From CAZTAO01 sp964611645 (GTDB taxonomy: Bacteria > Armatimonadota > UBA5829), in assembly GCA_964611645.1 (NCBI GenBank), contig CAZTAO010000019.1, forward strand, positions 12,385-76,384: a stretch of 64,000 bases of DNA. Direction: 5' to 3'. Positions 18,870 to 28,010 of the stretch are shown here, piece by piece (position 1 is the first letter of the stretch; every line of letters begins with the position of its first letter). The notes under the pieces were generated by a model, which saw only the letters and a program-made list of their open reading frames with translations, made no database searches and had not been told where the DNA came from. The position numbers were made by a program, and so were the translations under genes.

Positions 18870-20405
18870 TTATGAAACCGCCGCGGACACGTCGCCAAAG
18901 TTGCCCTTGAGAGACTGGTACAGCGACCGATATATCGGGTAGAATTGGTTATACGTGTCAGTCGCGGCGGGGTTAGTCTTTACAGAACTGACCACGCTGA
19001 TCACCGAATCACACGCTTCTTCCACGCTCTTCCACACGCCGGTTCCGACCCCAGCCAGTAAAGCAACGCCCAAAGCGGGGCCTTCGTCCACATTGATCGT
19101 AGACTGGTCGTAGCCCGTAACGTCCGCCATGATCTGCTTCCAGACAGCGCTCCTGGCGCCGCCGCCGGATGCCCTTACCTGGGTCACAGGCACATTGTTC
19201 TCAGCCAGAGTCCCGAAAGAGTCTTTGAGGCCATACGCCACGCCTTCGAGCACCGACCGCACGAAATATGCGCGGGTATGCCTCAGGCTGATTCCGAAGA
19301 ACACACCTTTGGCGTGAGGGTCGGCGTAAGGGGTTCGCTCGCCGGTGAGATAGGGCAGGAAGATCAAGCCTTCGCTGCCTGCGGGAGCCTGCGCGGCTTC
19401 ATCGCACATTATCTCGTACGGGTCCACGCCAACCTGCTTTGCCACCGATACTTCGGTGTCGGCGAAAGTATCCCTGAACCACCGTAAGCTGCCGCCCGCT
19501 GAGAGTACCACTCCCATCATGTGCCATTTGCCCGGCACCGCGTGGCAGAAAGTGTGCAGGCGAAGCTGCGAATCGACTGTCGGCTTCTCGGAGAAAGCAA
19601 ATATCACTCCCGATGTCCCGAGGCTGCAAGACAGCGCTCCCGGCCGCACGATCCCGTTGCCAACAGCCCCCGCCGCCTGGTCTCCGCCTCCGCCAACTAC
19701 CGGCGTTCCCTCGACTAAGCCTGTGACGGAGGCCGCAGTGGATGATATGCGACCGCTGACTTCCGGGCTTTCGTAGACCTTGGGCATCCACGCCCTGGGT
19801 ATGCCGATTAGCTCCAGCATCTCGTCCGCCCAGTCTCGCTTTGTCACGTTGAAAAGCGAGGTCCCGCTGGCGTCCGAGACTTCGGTCGCATATTCGCCCG
19901 TAAGTCGGAACCGGATATAGTCCTTGGGCAGCAGCACCTTCCTCACCCGAGCGTAGGCTTCCGGCTCATTGTTGCGAAGCCAGATGATTTTTCCTGCGGT
20001 GAAGCCTGTGAGGACGGGGTTGCTGGTGAGCTTTATGACCTTTTCGAGACCGACAGTCTGGGTGATCCATTCGCACTCGGCGTGAGTCCGTTGATCGCAC
20101 CAGAGGATCGCCGGCCTGATTACCTGGTTGTCAGCATCAAGGAAAACCGAGCCATGCATCTGGCCGGAAAGCCCCATTCCCCTGATCTGCGACGGGCTGA
20201 TTCCCGAAGTCTCCAGGAGTTCCTTGACCGATGCGACAGTCGCCTGCCACCAGTCCTCAGGGTCCTGCTCGGCCCAGAGCGGCTTCGGGGTATAGAGTGG
20301 GTAGGTCTTCGTACAAGAGGCAACAACTCGGCCGCCCTGGTTGGAATCTATGAGAAGAGACTTGGTCCCGCTGGTGCCAACGTCGATGCCTAAGAGGTAG
20401 CTCAT
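18870..20405 (-). CDS. xylB: Xylulokinase (FGGY family)
   Basis: 511-residue FGGY carbohydrate kinase. The N-terminal ATPase loop is YLLGIDVGTSGTKSLLID. The MGLSGQMHGSVFLD and PAILWCDQRTHAECEWI segments are those of xylulokinases, and VGGGGDQAAGAVG and SGGGARSAVWKQIMADVTG belong to the C-terminal lobe. It phosphorylates D-xylulose to feed the pentose phosphate pathway. The ATG at 20405 follows GGAGGATACGTCTT; the frame is open 83 codons further upstream but that part has no similarity to the family. No xylA is in the window. It could share regulation with the downstream GH2/ABC operon. Confidence 0.93.
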   Translation of the reverse strand: MSYLLGIDVGTSGTKSLLIDSNQGGRVVASCTKTYPLYTPKPLWAEQDPEDWWQATVASVKELLETSGISPSQIRGMGLSGQMHGSVFLDADNQVIRPAILWCDQRTHAECEWITQTVGLEKVIKLTSNPVLTGFTAGKIIWLRNNEPEAYARVRKVLLPKDYIRFRLTGEYATEVSDASGTSLFNVTKRDWADEMLELIGIPRAWMPKVYESPEVSGRISSTAASVTGLVEGTPVVGGGGDQAAGAVGNGIVRPGALSCSLGTSGVIFAFSEKPTVDSQLRLHTFCHAVPGKWHMMGVVLSAGGSLRWFRDTFADTEVSVAKQVGVDPYEIMCDEAAQAPAGSEGLIFLPYLTGERTPYADPHAKGVFFGISLRHTRAYFVRSVLEGVAYGLKDSFGTLAENNVPVTQVRASGGGARSAVWKQIMADVTGYDQSTINVDEGPALGVALLAGVGTGVWKSVEEACDSVISVVSSVKTNPAATDTYNQFYPIYRSLYQSLKGNFGDVSAAVS

Positions 20406-20542
20406 AAGACGTATCCTCCGATGGAGTGTGGGAATGACATGGAAAAGGATACCGAAATACCAGCGGCAAGTCAAAAGTGGGTGATGGGTGTTGGGTTTCA
20501 GGTGTTGGTGGGGTGCAGGCAGCCTCGCATCCGTCCCACGCG

Positions 20543-20626
20543 TGCTATATGTCATATTTGTCCTACTTGTCTTATACTCTAGGTCCTTTCTGGTTTTCTC
20601 CCCTTTTCGTGTTTTCGTGATCTCGT
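20543..20626. repeat. 9-base tandem repeat followed by TTTCGTG-rich repeat
   Basis: Four degenerate 9-base units of the form TSCTATNTG cover 20543-20578. A TTTCTGG/TTTCGTG-rich stretch follows up to 20626. Equivalent sequences recur at 29312-29347 and 34742-34879. They lie in the gap between xylB and yjbQ. Confidence 0.55.
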
Positions 20627-20638
20627 GCCTTCTGCCTT

Positions 20639-20667
20639 TTACACTATCTGGCAATCGCGGCTATAAT
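20639..20667 (+). promoter_or_regulatory. Sigma70-type promoter of yjbQ-trmFO
   Basis: TTACAC and a perfect TATAAT separated by 17 bases, 38 bases before the yjbQ start codon. The leader ends in a CGGGAGG Shine-Dalgarno. Confidence 0.6.
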
Positions 20668-20704
20668 ATTACTGCCTTGTCCAACGATCCTCGGGAGGTT
20701 TGCT

Positions 20705-21100
20705 ATGAAGACTTTCTCGGTTCGCACTTCTAAACGCAATGAGCTTATCAACATCACTTCCCACGTACAGCAGAGCGTGGCGGAGTCTGGGGTGAAGAGT
20801 GGTATTGCGTGCGTTTTCGTGCCTCACACCACCGCCGGAGTGACTATCAACGAGAATGCAGACCCGGACGTGGTGGTTGACGTGCTCTCCAGCCTGACCA
20901 AAATCGCTCCTGAGAACCCCAACTATAAGCACTCCGAGGGCAATTCCGACGCCCACACCAAGTCCAGTCTCATCGGACCAACGCTAGCGGTGATCGTAGA
21001 AAATGGCCACATCCAGCTCGGAACCTGGCAGGCGATATACTTCGCGGAGTTCGACGGCCCGCGCAACCGGCAGTGCTGGGTGAAAGTTGTGGGGAGTTGA
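20705..21100 (+). CDS. yjbQ: YjbQ family (UPF0047) protein
   Basis: 131-residue single-domain protein, full length for the family. FVPHTTAGVTINENADPDV and the C-terminal GTWQAIYFAEFDGPRNRQ carry the conserved metal- and ligand-binding histidine and glutamate positions, and HTKSSLIGPTLAVIVENGHIQLG links them. YjbQ proteins were reported to have weak thiamine-phosphate synthase activity, and their physiological role is not settled. CGGGAGG precedes the ATG. The stop overlaps the proposed TTG start of trmFO. Confidence 0.92.
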   Translation: MKTFSVRTSKRNELINITSHVQQSVAESGVKSGIACVFVPHTTAGVTINENADPDVVVDVLSSLTKIAPENPNYKHSEGNSDAHTKSSLIGPTLAVIVENGHIQLGTWQAIYFAEFDGPRNRQCWVKVVGS

Positions 21101-22419
21101 CCGTACCGGAGCGCGTTACCATAGTAGGCGGCGGGCTTGCCGGCTGCGAAGCTGCCTGGCAGATTGCGCAGCGTGGGTTCCAGGTCCTGCTCTACGAAAT
21201 GCGTCCCGGCAAGATGACCCCCGCGCACTGCTCCGGCTGTCTTGCCGAGTTGGTGTGTTCAAGTTCTCTGAAGTCCGATAACCCCTCGACAGCCCACGGC
21301 GAGCTCAAGCACGAGATGCGGCTTCTGGGTTCTCTGGTGATCGAATGCGCGGAGGGGGCCAGGGTCCCAGGCGGAGACGCTCTTTGCGTTGACCGTGACA
21401 CGTTCGCCGAGCGGATAACAGACAAGATCGTCTCCCACCCGAGTATCACCATCGTCCGCGAAGAGATATCTGAGATTCCCGAAGATGTTCCGACCATCAT
21501 AGCCACCGGCCCCCTTACCTCCGATCCTCTATGCCTGAGCATCTCCGAACTCACCGGCGCAAAACGGCTGCATTTCTTCGATGCCATCGCGCCGTCAGTC
21601 TGGCTGGACAGCATCGACCAGAGCAAGGTTTTCGTGCAGTCCCGCTACGACAAGGGCGAAGCGGCATACATCAACTGCCCGATGGACGCGCGGCAGTATG
21701 AGGCATTCGTGAATGCCCTGCTCGAAGCCGAAAAGGCCGAAATGCATCTGCCGGAGGAAGAGAATCCGCAGTATTTCGAGGGGTGCCTGCCGATAGAAGT
21801 CATGGCGAGCAGGGGCAGGGAAACACTCTCCCACGGCACCATGAAACCAGTCGGCCTGACTGACCCCGTCACCGGCAGACGCCCCCATGCCGTCATCCAA
21901 CTGCGCCAGGAGAACGCGGAGGGCACGGTCTGGGGTTTGGTAGGTTTCCAGACGCAGCTTAAGCAGGGGGAGCAGGAGCGGGTGTTCAGGATGATTCCGG
22001 GCCTGGAGAACGCCCGATTCGTGCGACTTGGTTCCTGCCACCGCAACACCTACATCGACTCGCCAACGGTCCTCGATCCAACGCTGGAATGCCGACTCAA
22101 GCCGGGGTTGTTCTTCGCGGGGCAGTTGGTTGGGGTGGAGGGGTATATGGAGTCGGCGGCCAGCGGAATAATCTCCGGCATCAACGCCGCAAGGCTTCTC
22201 CAGGGCTTGAGTCTCGTCACACCGCCGCGGGAGACAGTAATCGGCTCACTGTTAAGCTACATCTCCAGCCCGCCGGTCAGGACATTCCAGCCAATGAACT
22301 CCAACTTCGGCATCCTCCCGGAGCCGCAGGGCGCAACCAAAAAGAAAGACCGAGCCACAATCCGCCTGGAATCCGCCCGCGCCGCGATTGAGGGGTTTGT
22401 GAAGTCACTAAACGTCTAG
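21097..22419 (+). CDS. trmFO: Folate/FAD-dependent tRNA m5U54 methyltransferase TrmFO
   Basis: 440-residue flavoprotein that methylates U54 of the tRNA T-loop with methylenetetrahydrofolate. The FAD-binding GGGLAGCEAAWQIAQRG is at the N-terminus. Both catalytic-cysteine regions of the family are present: CLAELVCSSSLKSD and FEGCLPIEVMASRGRETL. MKPVGL and FVRLGSCHRNTYIDSP are further family landmarks. I propose the TTG at 21097, which overlaps the yjbQ stop as TTGA and places seven residues before the FAD motif; a GTG at 21073 in the same frame is the alternative. Use of TrmFO instead of TrmA fits the proposed phylum. Confidence 0.93.
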   Translation: MTVPERVTIVGGGLAGCEAAWQIAQRGFQVLLYEMRPGKMTPAHCSGCLAELVCSSSLKSDNPSTAHGELKHEMRLLGSLVIECAEGARVPGGDALCVDRDTFAERITDKIVSHPSITIVREEISEIPEDVPTIIATGPLTSDPLCLSISELTGAKRLHFFDAIAPSVWLDSIDQSKVFVQSRYDKGEAAYINCPMDARQYEAFVNALLEAEKAEMHLPEEENPQYFEGCLPIEVMASRGRETLSHGTMKPVGLTDPVTGRRPHAVIQLRQENAEGTVWGLVGFQTQLKQGEQERVFRMIPGLENARFVRLGSCHRNTYIDSPTVLDPTLECRLKPGLFFAGQLVGVEGYMESAASGIISGINAARLLQGLSLVTPPRETVIGSLLSYISSPPVRTFQPMNSNFGILPEPQGATKKKDRATIRLESARAAIEGFVKSLNV

Positions 22420-22473
22420 CCATTTCCACGTTGGTTGAGCGAAGTCGAAACCAACGGTCCGTTGATTGCGCCA

Positions 22474-22513
22474 TGATCGCGCGCGATTTGCAATCGCGTG
22501 CGAAACAGAACGC
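22474..22513. repeat. GCGATTTGCAATCGC palindromic repeat
   Basis: Palindrome centred on GATTTGCAATC, followed by AACAGAACGC. A near-identical element with the same flank lies at 59906-59943. It is placed between the trmFO stop and the convergent glycerate kinase, so it could also end transcription. Confidence 0.55.
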
Positions 22514-22557
22514 CTGGATTTGAAATCCGGCAGCTTCTTCCGCAGGCGTCAGTGCAA

Positions 22558-23691
22558 CTAACGCCCGATCAAGACCAACCTCATCGCCTGCTCCGTCACT
22601 CTCGATAGCAGCCCCGCAGCGTTGGACTGCGCCTCTTCTAAGGACATCGGCCTATCCACAATCGACAGCACCGCAATGGCGCCGTGTTCCAAAAGCTCGT
22701 AGCCCTCGGGCTCCACTCCCCCGCCGATGGCCACAACCGGTACACCGGCATCCCGCGCCGCTTTGAGCACTCCGCTGATAGTCTTGCCGCCGAGGGTCTG
22801 TGAGTCAATACGGCCTTCCCCGGTGATAACCAGCGAAGCATTGGCCAGCAGATCATCAAAGTGAACAGCCTCCAGCACTATCTCGATTCCCGATCTGAGA
22901 CCTGCCGCGATGAACGCCACAGCCCCCGCTCCAAGCCCGCCCGCCGCTCCTGCTCCAGGCATCTGCTCAATCTCAATTCCAAGCTGCTCCCGGATAATAT
23001 GCGCCAGGTTAGCCAGCCCCGCGTCAAGTTCTGCGACCATCTCAGGAGCCGCGCCCTTCTGCGGTCCAAACACAGCCGATGCCCCCAGAGGGCCTGTGAG
23101 GGGATTGGTAACGTCGCACGCGACCATTACTTGTGTCTCGTGCAGTCGAGGATCCACTTTGGACACATCAATTGAGGCTATCCTGGCTAGTTCCCTCCCC
23201 CCGAATCCGACTTCCACGCCCCTTGAGTCCTTGAAGCTGACCCCGAGAGCCTGGGCCGCTCCTATCCCCCCGTCATTGGTCGCGCTTCCTCCGATGCCCA
23301 GTATCAGCTTTCGGCAGCCTGAATCCAAGGCGGTTCTGATAAGTTCGCCGGTCCCGTAAGTGGTGGTATTGAGCGGGTTTCGGAGTTCCAGTGGCACAAG
23401 AGGCAGCCCGGAAGCCGCCGCCATCTCCACCACCGCAGTCTCACCATCCCCAAGTATACCGAAGAATGATTCTATCCTGTTGCCAAGCGGGTCGGTTGCC
23501 TGGGCGGCGACTATCTTTCCTCCCGTAGCCTTGACCAACGCCTCAACCGTTCCCTCTCCACCATCCGCCAGCGGCACAAGCACGGTCTCAGTGTCAGTCG
23601 AGGCCGCGCGGACCCCGGCAGCCATTGCCTCGGCTACCTCAACCGCAGACAAACTCCCCTTGAACGAATCCGGCGCTATTATTACTTTCAA
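22558..23691 (-). CDS. glxK: Glycerate kinase (GarK/GlxK family)
   Basis: 377-residue cytoplasmic kinase that converts glycerate to 2-phosphoglycerate. The signature N-terminus IAPDSFKGSLSAVEVAEAM, then VPLADGGEGTVEALV, LGIGGSATNDGGIGAAQALG and the C-terminal GEGRIDSQTLGGKTISGV are all present at their usual positions, and the length is typical. The start is TTG with GGAG 8 bases upstream. It stands alone, convergent with trmFO and divergent from the secreted-protein operon. Confidence 0.93.
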   Translation of the reverse strand: MKVIIAPDSFKGSLSAVEVAEAMAAGVRAASTDTETVLVPLADGGEGTVEALVKATGGKIVAAQATDPLGNRIESFFGILGDGETAVVEMAAASGLPLVPLELRNPLNTTTYGTGELIRTALDSGCRKLILGIGGSATNDGGIGAAQALGVSFKDSRGVEVGFGGRELARIASIDVSKVDPRLHETQVMVACDVTNPLTGPLGASAVFGPQKGAAPEMVAELDAGLANLAHIIREQLGIEIEQMPGAGAAGGLGAGAVAFIAAGLRSGIEIVLEAVHFDDLLANASLVITGEGRIDSQTLGGKTISGVLKAARDAGVPVVAIGGGVEPEGYELLEHGAIAVLSIVDRPMSLEEAQSNAAGLLSRVTEQAMRLVLIGR

Positions 23692-23782
23692 CTCTCAACT
23701 CCACCCAATCGGACTTTCGCGCTCATTCTACTTGGAAACTAACCCGCGGTCAAACAACCATCGTTCAGGCGGGTGGGGTGCC

Positions 23783-23809
23783 CTCTCTCCCCGGCCTCCG
23801 GGGAGAGAG
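23783..23809. repeat. 12-bp GC-rich hairpin of the CTCTCCCC family
   Basis: CTCTCTCCCCGG (23783-23794) and CCGGGGAGAGAG (23798-23809) form a perfect 12-bp stem with a 3-base loop. It lies in a divergent gap, so it is more likely a member of the dispersed CCCTCTCCCC/GGGGAGAGGG repeat family than a terminator. Confidence 0.55.
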
Positions 23810-23935
23810 TTGGAGTGAGGGGAAGAGAAGAAGCTTCCGACACCTCGCTTACCAAGACTAAACACATACTCAAACACAATCCGGCAGGAGTTGGCGGGGT
23901 GGATGGGGAATAGGTCTGTTGGTGAGGTGGAGAGA

Positions 23936-24856
23936 ATGACGCTGAAAACCGTGATAGGGCTTCTGGTGTTGGCTATGGGTTTGGGCGTTCTGTTGCCTAC
24001 GGCCTTGGCTGCCCCGCTCGCCCGCGACCTGACCTACAAACAAAACAAGGATTCCGTGGACGTGCTCAAGGACGGAGTGCCTGTGGCTCGCTATGACTTC
24101 AGTCAATCGTTCCCCACTCTGGATCTGCTGGGGCGGAGACTGGGTGACGAAAAGACCGAGATTGCCATCGCGTCTATCCGGGTTGGTTACGACAAGATCG
24201 AGGATGCGAATTTCTGGAACGTCAGCAAAACCCGCGGTGGCACGATCAAACAGACGGCTTTGAACTTTGACTCGATAGAGCCTGGTTACTGGAACATACA
24301 CGCGTCCAACGAGTGGATCGGGCGTGGGAATAAGCTGATCTGCCGGGAGGACAGGCGTCACTCATTTCTGAGTTCCCCGGATGGCTTGGTGGTCTCAACT
24401 ATGATCACCCTGTTCCCGGCGAACGGCGACCTGCATCTAGAATACACAGACAAGGCTTTCTACCGACTGCAATTGCCCGCCGGCACAGACTACAAGCTTG
24501 CCAATTCGCTGGGGAGCCCGGACCGCAAGTGCATAGGGCAGCGCGCCCAATGGCTCCTGGCACAGGCGAAAGTAATGGGTAACCCCTATTCGTTTGCGCT
24601 GTTCGATCTGCCGGCCAACTACGGCTATCCGGTTCAATGGAACCTGGGCCCCGCCGATATCCTTTCGGCTGATCCTTTCGCCAAATGGCAAGGCAGCACC
24701 GGCAAGTATGCCCTCACCATCCCGGACCTCGGTGCGGAGGCATTCGTATATGTGTGCCTGGTGGCTCCGGGGGAGTTGCCGGTGGACAGAGTAAAGGCGT
24801 TTGCGCGGGAGAGGCTGCGTGTGCCTGAGGAGAAGAGTAATGCCGGTAACCCCTGA
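23936..24856 (+). CDS. Secreted protein of unknown function
   Basis: 306 residues, with a clear signal peptide (hydrophobic core GLLVLAMGLGVLLPTALAA, cleavage expected after ALA). The mature part is rich in beta-strand-like aromatic patterns and resembles aldose-epimerase or DUF4380-like beta-sandwich proteins only in general character; I cannot assign a family. The ATG at 23936 is preceded by GGTGAGGTGGAGAG and places the signal peptide at the N-terminus, while the open frame starts 15 codons earlier. Its end overlaps the Nif3-like gene by 17 bases, so the two are cotranscribed and probably act on related material. Confidence 0.7.
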   Translation: MTLKTVIGLLVLAMGLGVLLPTALAAPLARDLTYKQNKDSVDVLKDGVPVARYDFSQSFPTLDLLGRRLGDEKTEIAIASIRVGYDKIEDANFWNVSKTRGGTIKQTALNFDSIEPGYWNIHASNEWIGRGNKLICREDRRHSFLSSPDGLVVSTMITLFPANGDLHLEYTDKAFYRLQLPAGTDYKLANSLGSPDRKCIGQRAQWLLAQAKVMGNPYSFALFDLPANYGYPVQWNLGPADILSADPFAKWQGSTGKYALTIPDLGAEAFVYVCLVAPGELPVDRVKAFARERLRVPEEKSNAGNP

Positions 24857-25631
24857 ACAGATCGTACAGAGAGTCCATACCGTCTCCGAGACCAACAGCC
24901 ACGAAGACATCGTTGTGTTCGGTGACAGGGACAAGTCAGTCAACCGGGTGCTGGTATGCTGGATGGCGACTCCGGAAGCCATCCTCGAGGCCGCCAAGCT
25001 GGAAGCCGATATGCTTATCTGCCATGAGTCGCTGTTCTTCCCATACGAGGCCGAACACACGGGAAGCAACCCTGATTTCCTCACTTGGCCGGCTAACGTG
25101 AATCGTGTGAGGCTGCTGGCCCAGATCAACCTGACCTGCGCCCGGTTCCACTACAGCGCGGACAAACTGACCATCTTCGACACCATCGCCCAGCAGTTGG
25201 GCCTGTCGGACATAGTTGTCGACGAACCGGATTTCATGAGAGTATACAAAGTGGAACCGATCACATACGCCCAGTTGCTCGAACAGATTGAGAGCCGAGG
25301 GTTCAATATCCAGCGGCGGACTCTGGGCGATCCTGGCCGTGTCGTCACTCGGATCGGTCTGCCGTGGGGTGGTATGGGGCTATCGGTGAACATTTCCTAC
25401 AGCCAGAGGCTGGTGGAAATGGGCTGTGAGGTTCTTATAGGCGGGGAAGCCGACAGCTACACCTTCCACTTCGCCAAGGAATCAGGTGTGGAGTTCGTGG
25501 AGACAGGCCACGAGGCAAGCGAAAACCCGGGCCTTGGCGCATTCTGCGATTGGCTGCGCACCCAGTTCCCGAGCTTGGAAGTGCATCATTTTGAGAACCC
25601 GCCAGCATACGAGGCGCCGGGCGGGTGTTAG
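24840..25631 (+). CDS. Nif3-like dinuclear metal center protein (DUF34)
   Basis: 263-residue divergent member of the Nif3/YbgI/DUF34 family, cytoplasmic proteins with a two-metal site and an unknown physiological substrate. ADMLICHESLFFPYE occupies the place of the family's LIxHHPLFF metal motif. GGEADSYTFHFAKESGVEFVETGH matches the C-terminal metal-binding region that normally contains GHxxTE. The substitutions at both motifs are notable. The ATG follows GAGGAGAAGAGTA inside the end of the upstream gene. The PHP-domain gene follows 71 bases later on the same strand. Confidence 0.75.
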   Translation: MPVTPEQIVQRVHTVSETNSHEDIVVFGDRDKSVNRVLVCWMATPEAILEAAKLEADMLICHESLFFPYEAEHTGSNPDFLTWPANVNRVRLLAQINLTCARFHYSADKLTIFDTIAQQLGLSDIVVDEPDFMRVYKVEPITYAQLLEQIESRGFNIQRRTLGDPGRVVTRIGLPWGGMGLSVNISYSQRLVEMGCEVLIGGEADSYTFHFAKESGVEFVETGHEASENPGLGAFCDWLRTQFPSLEVHHFENPPAYEAPGGC

Positions 25632-25702
25632 CTTTTTGGCGTTGGTAGTCGTCTATTCATGATCGGGCATCCGACCGTTGCTTGTGAAAGGAGTCTGAGG
25701 AC

Positions 25703-27076
25703 TTGTCGATTGTTGATAAACTGGAACACAAACTGGATAACCGCGACCCGATATCGAGGGCGGAGGCCATTCGGCAGCTTGGAGCTATGGTAGAGGCTGG
25801 GGAGGCGCCGGTAGGCGCTGAGCTTGATGAGGTCAACCTCCACTTCCATACATTCTTCAGCTATAACGCCAACATGTGGTCGCCCAGCCGGATAGCGTGG
25901 GAAGCCAGGAAGTATGGACTCAAAGCAGCCGGGATTGTGGATTTCGACGTGCTGGATGGGGTGGGGGAGTTCCTTTCCGCCGCCGAGACCCCCGGCATCG
26001 ATCTGCGGGCCTGTGCCGCTCTTGAGACCAGGGTCTTCCTCAGCGAATACTCGGACAAAGTCATGACCTCGCCCAATGAACCGGGAGTCACTTACTTTAT
26101 GGCCGGCGGCTGTTGGAAGAAGCCCGACCCGGGTTCGGAACCGGGCCTTGTGCTGCAGAAGATGCGAGACATGGCCAGAGACCGCAACCTGAGCGTTATG
26201 ACTAGAGTGAACGACTTTCTGGACGCTGTTCGGCTGGACTACGAACACGACGTCCTGCCTCTGACCCCTTCGGGCAACGCCACCGAGAGGCATATGCTCG
26301 CGGCCTATGATGACAAGGCCCGCAACGTGTTCCTGGATCCCGCGAAGCTGGCATTGTTCTGGGCTGCGAAGTTGGGTGTTTCGGAATCCGCTGCCGCGGA
26401 GTTACTGGAGGACACGCCCAAGCTCCACGAGAAGATGCGCTCCGCCCTTATGAAGTTCGGCGGAGTGGGGTATGTTCCGCCGACTGCGGACACATTCCCG
26501 ACCATCGAGAGCGTTGTTGGGATGATCGTGGGCATGGGCGCGCTTCCGACCGCCACCTGGCTCGACGGCACAACCGATGGCGAGGCTGATATCGAAGCTC
26601 TGCTGGGAGTATTGGCGTCCAAGGGAGTTGTGGCGATGAACATAGTCCCGGAGCGCAACTGGAACATCAAAGACCCCGAGGAGAAGCGAATCAAGGTGGA
26701 GAATCTGGGCAAGGCCGTGCGCGCTGCCAAGGCTATCGACTTCCCGCTTTGCGTCGGCACCGAAATGAACAAGGCCGGGCTGCCGTTTGTGGACAACTTC
26801 TCCGCTCCCGAGCTCGCGCCGTTCGCGAAAGACTTCATCGATGGCGCCTACTTCTTCTGGGGCCACACATTCCTCGCCAAGAACGCCGGAATGGGCTATT
26901 ACAGCCCGTGGGCCGAAGCCAACCTCGACTCCCGCAAGGCAAAGAATGAGTTCTACACAAAGGCAGGGGAGTTGGCCGAACCGAAAATGGTGCGGAAGAT
27001 GGCGGCTGAGAAGCTGTGGGATATGCACAATCTGTCCGCTGCGGGCGTGTTGAGGATGTTGCGAGGCCAGGAGTAG
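25703..27076 (+). CDS. PHP domain-containing metal-dependent hydrolase-like protein
   Basis: 457 residues. NLHFHTFFSYNANMWSPSRI followed by GLKAAGIVDFDVLDG is the HxH...D start of a PHP phosphoesterase-type barrel, and CVGTEMNKAGLPFVDNF is a plausible later metal-binding segment. Length and the central GSEPGLVLQKMRDMARDR region differ from histidinol phosphatase and from polymerase PHP domains, so the substrate is open. The start is TTG after AAAGGAGTCTGAGG. Likely third gene of the operon with the secreted protein and Nif3-like gene, followed by the minus-strand tRNA-Pro. Confidence 0.75.
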   Translation: MSIVDKLEHKLDNRDPISRAEAIRQLGAMVEAGEAPVGAELDEVNLHFHTFFSYNANMWSPSRIAWEARKYGLKAAGIVDFDVLDGVGEFLSAAETPGIDLRACAALETRVFLSEYSDKVMTSPNEPGVTYFMAGGCWKKPDPGSEPGLVLQKMRDMARDRNLSVMTRVNDFLDAVRLDYEHDVLPLTPSGNATERHMLAAYDDKARNVFLDPAKLALFWAAKLGVSESAAAELLEDTPKLHEKMRSALMKFGGVGYVPPTADTFPTIESVVGMIVGMGALPTATWLDGTTDGEADIEALLGVLASKGVVAMNIVPERNWNIKDPEEKRIKVENLGKAVRAAKAIDFPLCVGTEMNKAGLPFVDNFSAPELAPFAKDFIDGAYFFWGHTFLAKNAGMGYYSPWAEANLDSRKAKNEFYTKAGELAEPKMVRKMAAEKLWDMHNLSAAGVLRMLRGQE

Positions 27077-27121
27077 CATTAGGTGCGGGGTGGAATGTGC
27101 GGAACACTGAGTGAGAGGAAT

Positions 27122-27198
27122 TGGTCGGGGCGGGCGGATTTGAACCGCCGACCTCTCAGTCCCGAACCGAGCGCTCTGCCAAGCTGAGCCACGCCCCG
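27122..27198 (-). tRNA. tRNA-Pro (anticodon CGG)
   Basis: Cloverleaf with acceptor CGGGGCG/CGCCCCG and anticodon stem CTCGG/CTGAG around loop TTCGGGA, so the anticodon is CGG with the expected G37. The T-arm contains GTTCAAATC and the CCA end is encoded. Reads CCG. Confidence 0.97.
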
Positions 27199-27272
27199 AT
27201 CAACGAAACGATTATAGCACAATGGCTCGCCGCCCTGCAAACACTCTCGGCAGCAAATCAGAGCTGGACAAT

Positions 27273-27355
27273 GCTGCGGGAACTTGTATAGGCGTGTTGC
27301 GGGAATGTCGGTTAGCACTGACTCTCCAACAGCCATCTGCGCAAGTTCCCGCAGC
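27273..27355. repeat. 14-bp perfect inverted repeat in a 400-base non-coding gap
   Basis: GCTGCGGGAACTTG at 27273-27286 is exactly complementary to CAAGTTCCCGCAGC at 27342-27355. Apart from this repeat and the tRNA promoter, I see no gene between tRNA-Pro and tRNA-Val. A TTTCTGG-rich stretch around 27475-27508 belongs to the dispersed repeat noted elsewhere. Confidence 0.55.
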
Positions 27356-27534
27356 TATGTTGTCTGTTGGGTGAAAGCTTTGCGTGTCTTCGGTAGCGAG
27401 ATTGTGCAGATTTGTAAGGCTTGTGTGTAACTGGCTGCTAGCGAAGCAACCGGCTGTAGTCCGCCTTCCCGTCCCTTTTCTGGCTTTCTCTCATTTCTGG
27501 TTTTCTGTTGAACCGGCCCCGCGAAGCGAATTGT

Positions 27535-27563
27535 TTGACACCGAAACAGCGTTTTGATATACT
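27535..27563 (+). promoter_or_regulatory. Strong sigma70-type promoter of the Val-Asp-Phe-Thr tRNA operon
   Basis: Perfect TTGACA and TATACT with a 17-base spacer, 37 bases before the first mature tRNA base. Confidence 0.8.
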
Positions 27564-27600
27564 TTATTCACCCTAAGGCGAACGGATTGGAGTTCATCCT

Positions 27601-27676
27601 GGGCGAATAGCTCAGTTGGGAGAGCGCTTCCCTTACACGGAAGATGTCACAGGTTCGAGTCCTGTTTCGCCCACCA
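27601..27676 (+). tRNA. tRNA-Val (anticodon TAC)
   Basis: Acceptor GGGCGAA pairs with TTCGCCC. Anticodon loop CTTACAC in stem CTTCC/GGAAG gives TAC. CCA is encoded. First of four closely spaced tRNAs. Confidence 0.97.
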
Positions 27677-27684
27677 GGGTTTAT

Positions 27685-27761
27685 GGGGGTGTAGCTCAGT
27701 TGGTTAGAGCGCCTGCCTGTCACGTAGGAGGCCGCGAGTTCGAGTCTCGTCATCCCCGCCA
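27685..27761 (+). tRNA. tRNA-Asp (anticodon GTC)
   Basis: Acceptor GGGGGTG pairs with CATCCCC including one G-T. Anticodon loop CTGTCAC in stem CCTGC/GTAGG gives GTC. Discriminator G and CCA are encoded. Confidence 0.97.
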
Positions 27762-27805
27762 CCATCTCCCCGAAGCCAAGCGTGGCTTCGGAGCGCGTTG
27801 TTCGA

Positions 27806-27881
<76 letters not shown>

Positions 27882-27890
27882 CTCTTTCCC

Positions 27891-27965
27891 GCCGACGTAG
27901 CTCAGTGGTAGAGCAGGGCTTTCGTAAAGCTCAGGCCGTGGGTTCGAGTCCCTCCGTCGGCTCCA
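27891..27965 (+). tRNA. tRNA-Thr (anticodon CGT)
   Basis: Acceptor GCCGACG pairs with CGTCGGC. Anticodon loop TTCGTAA in stem GGGCT/AGCTC gives CGT. CCA is encoded. The recombinase remnant begins 45 bases downstream, so the 3' end of this tRNA is a likely former attachment site. Confidence 0.96.
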
Positions 27966-28010
27966 GTGTTTAGCCTCAGATTTGCAAAACCTCAGTAAGA
28001 AATGCCACAT

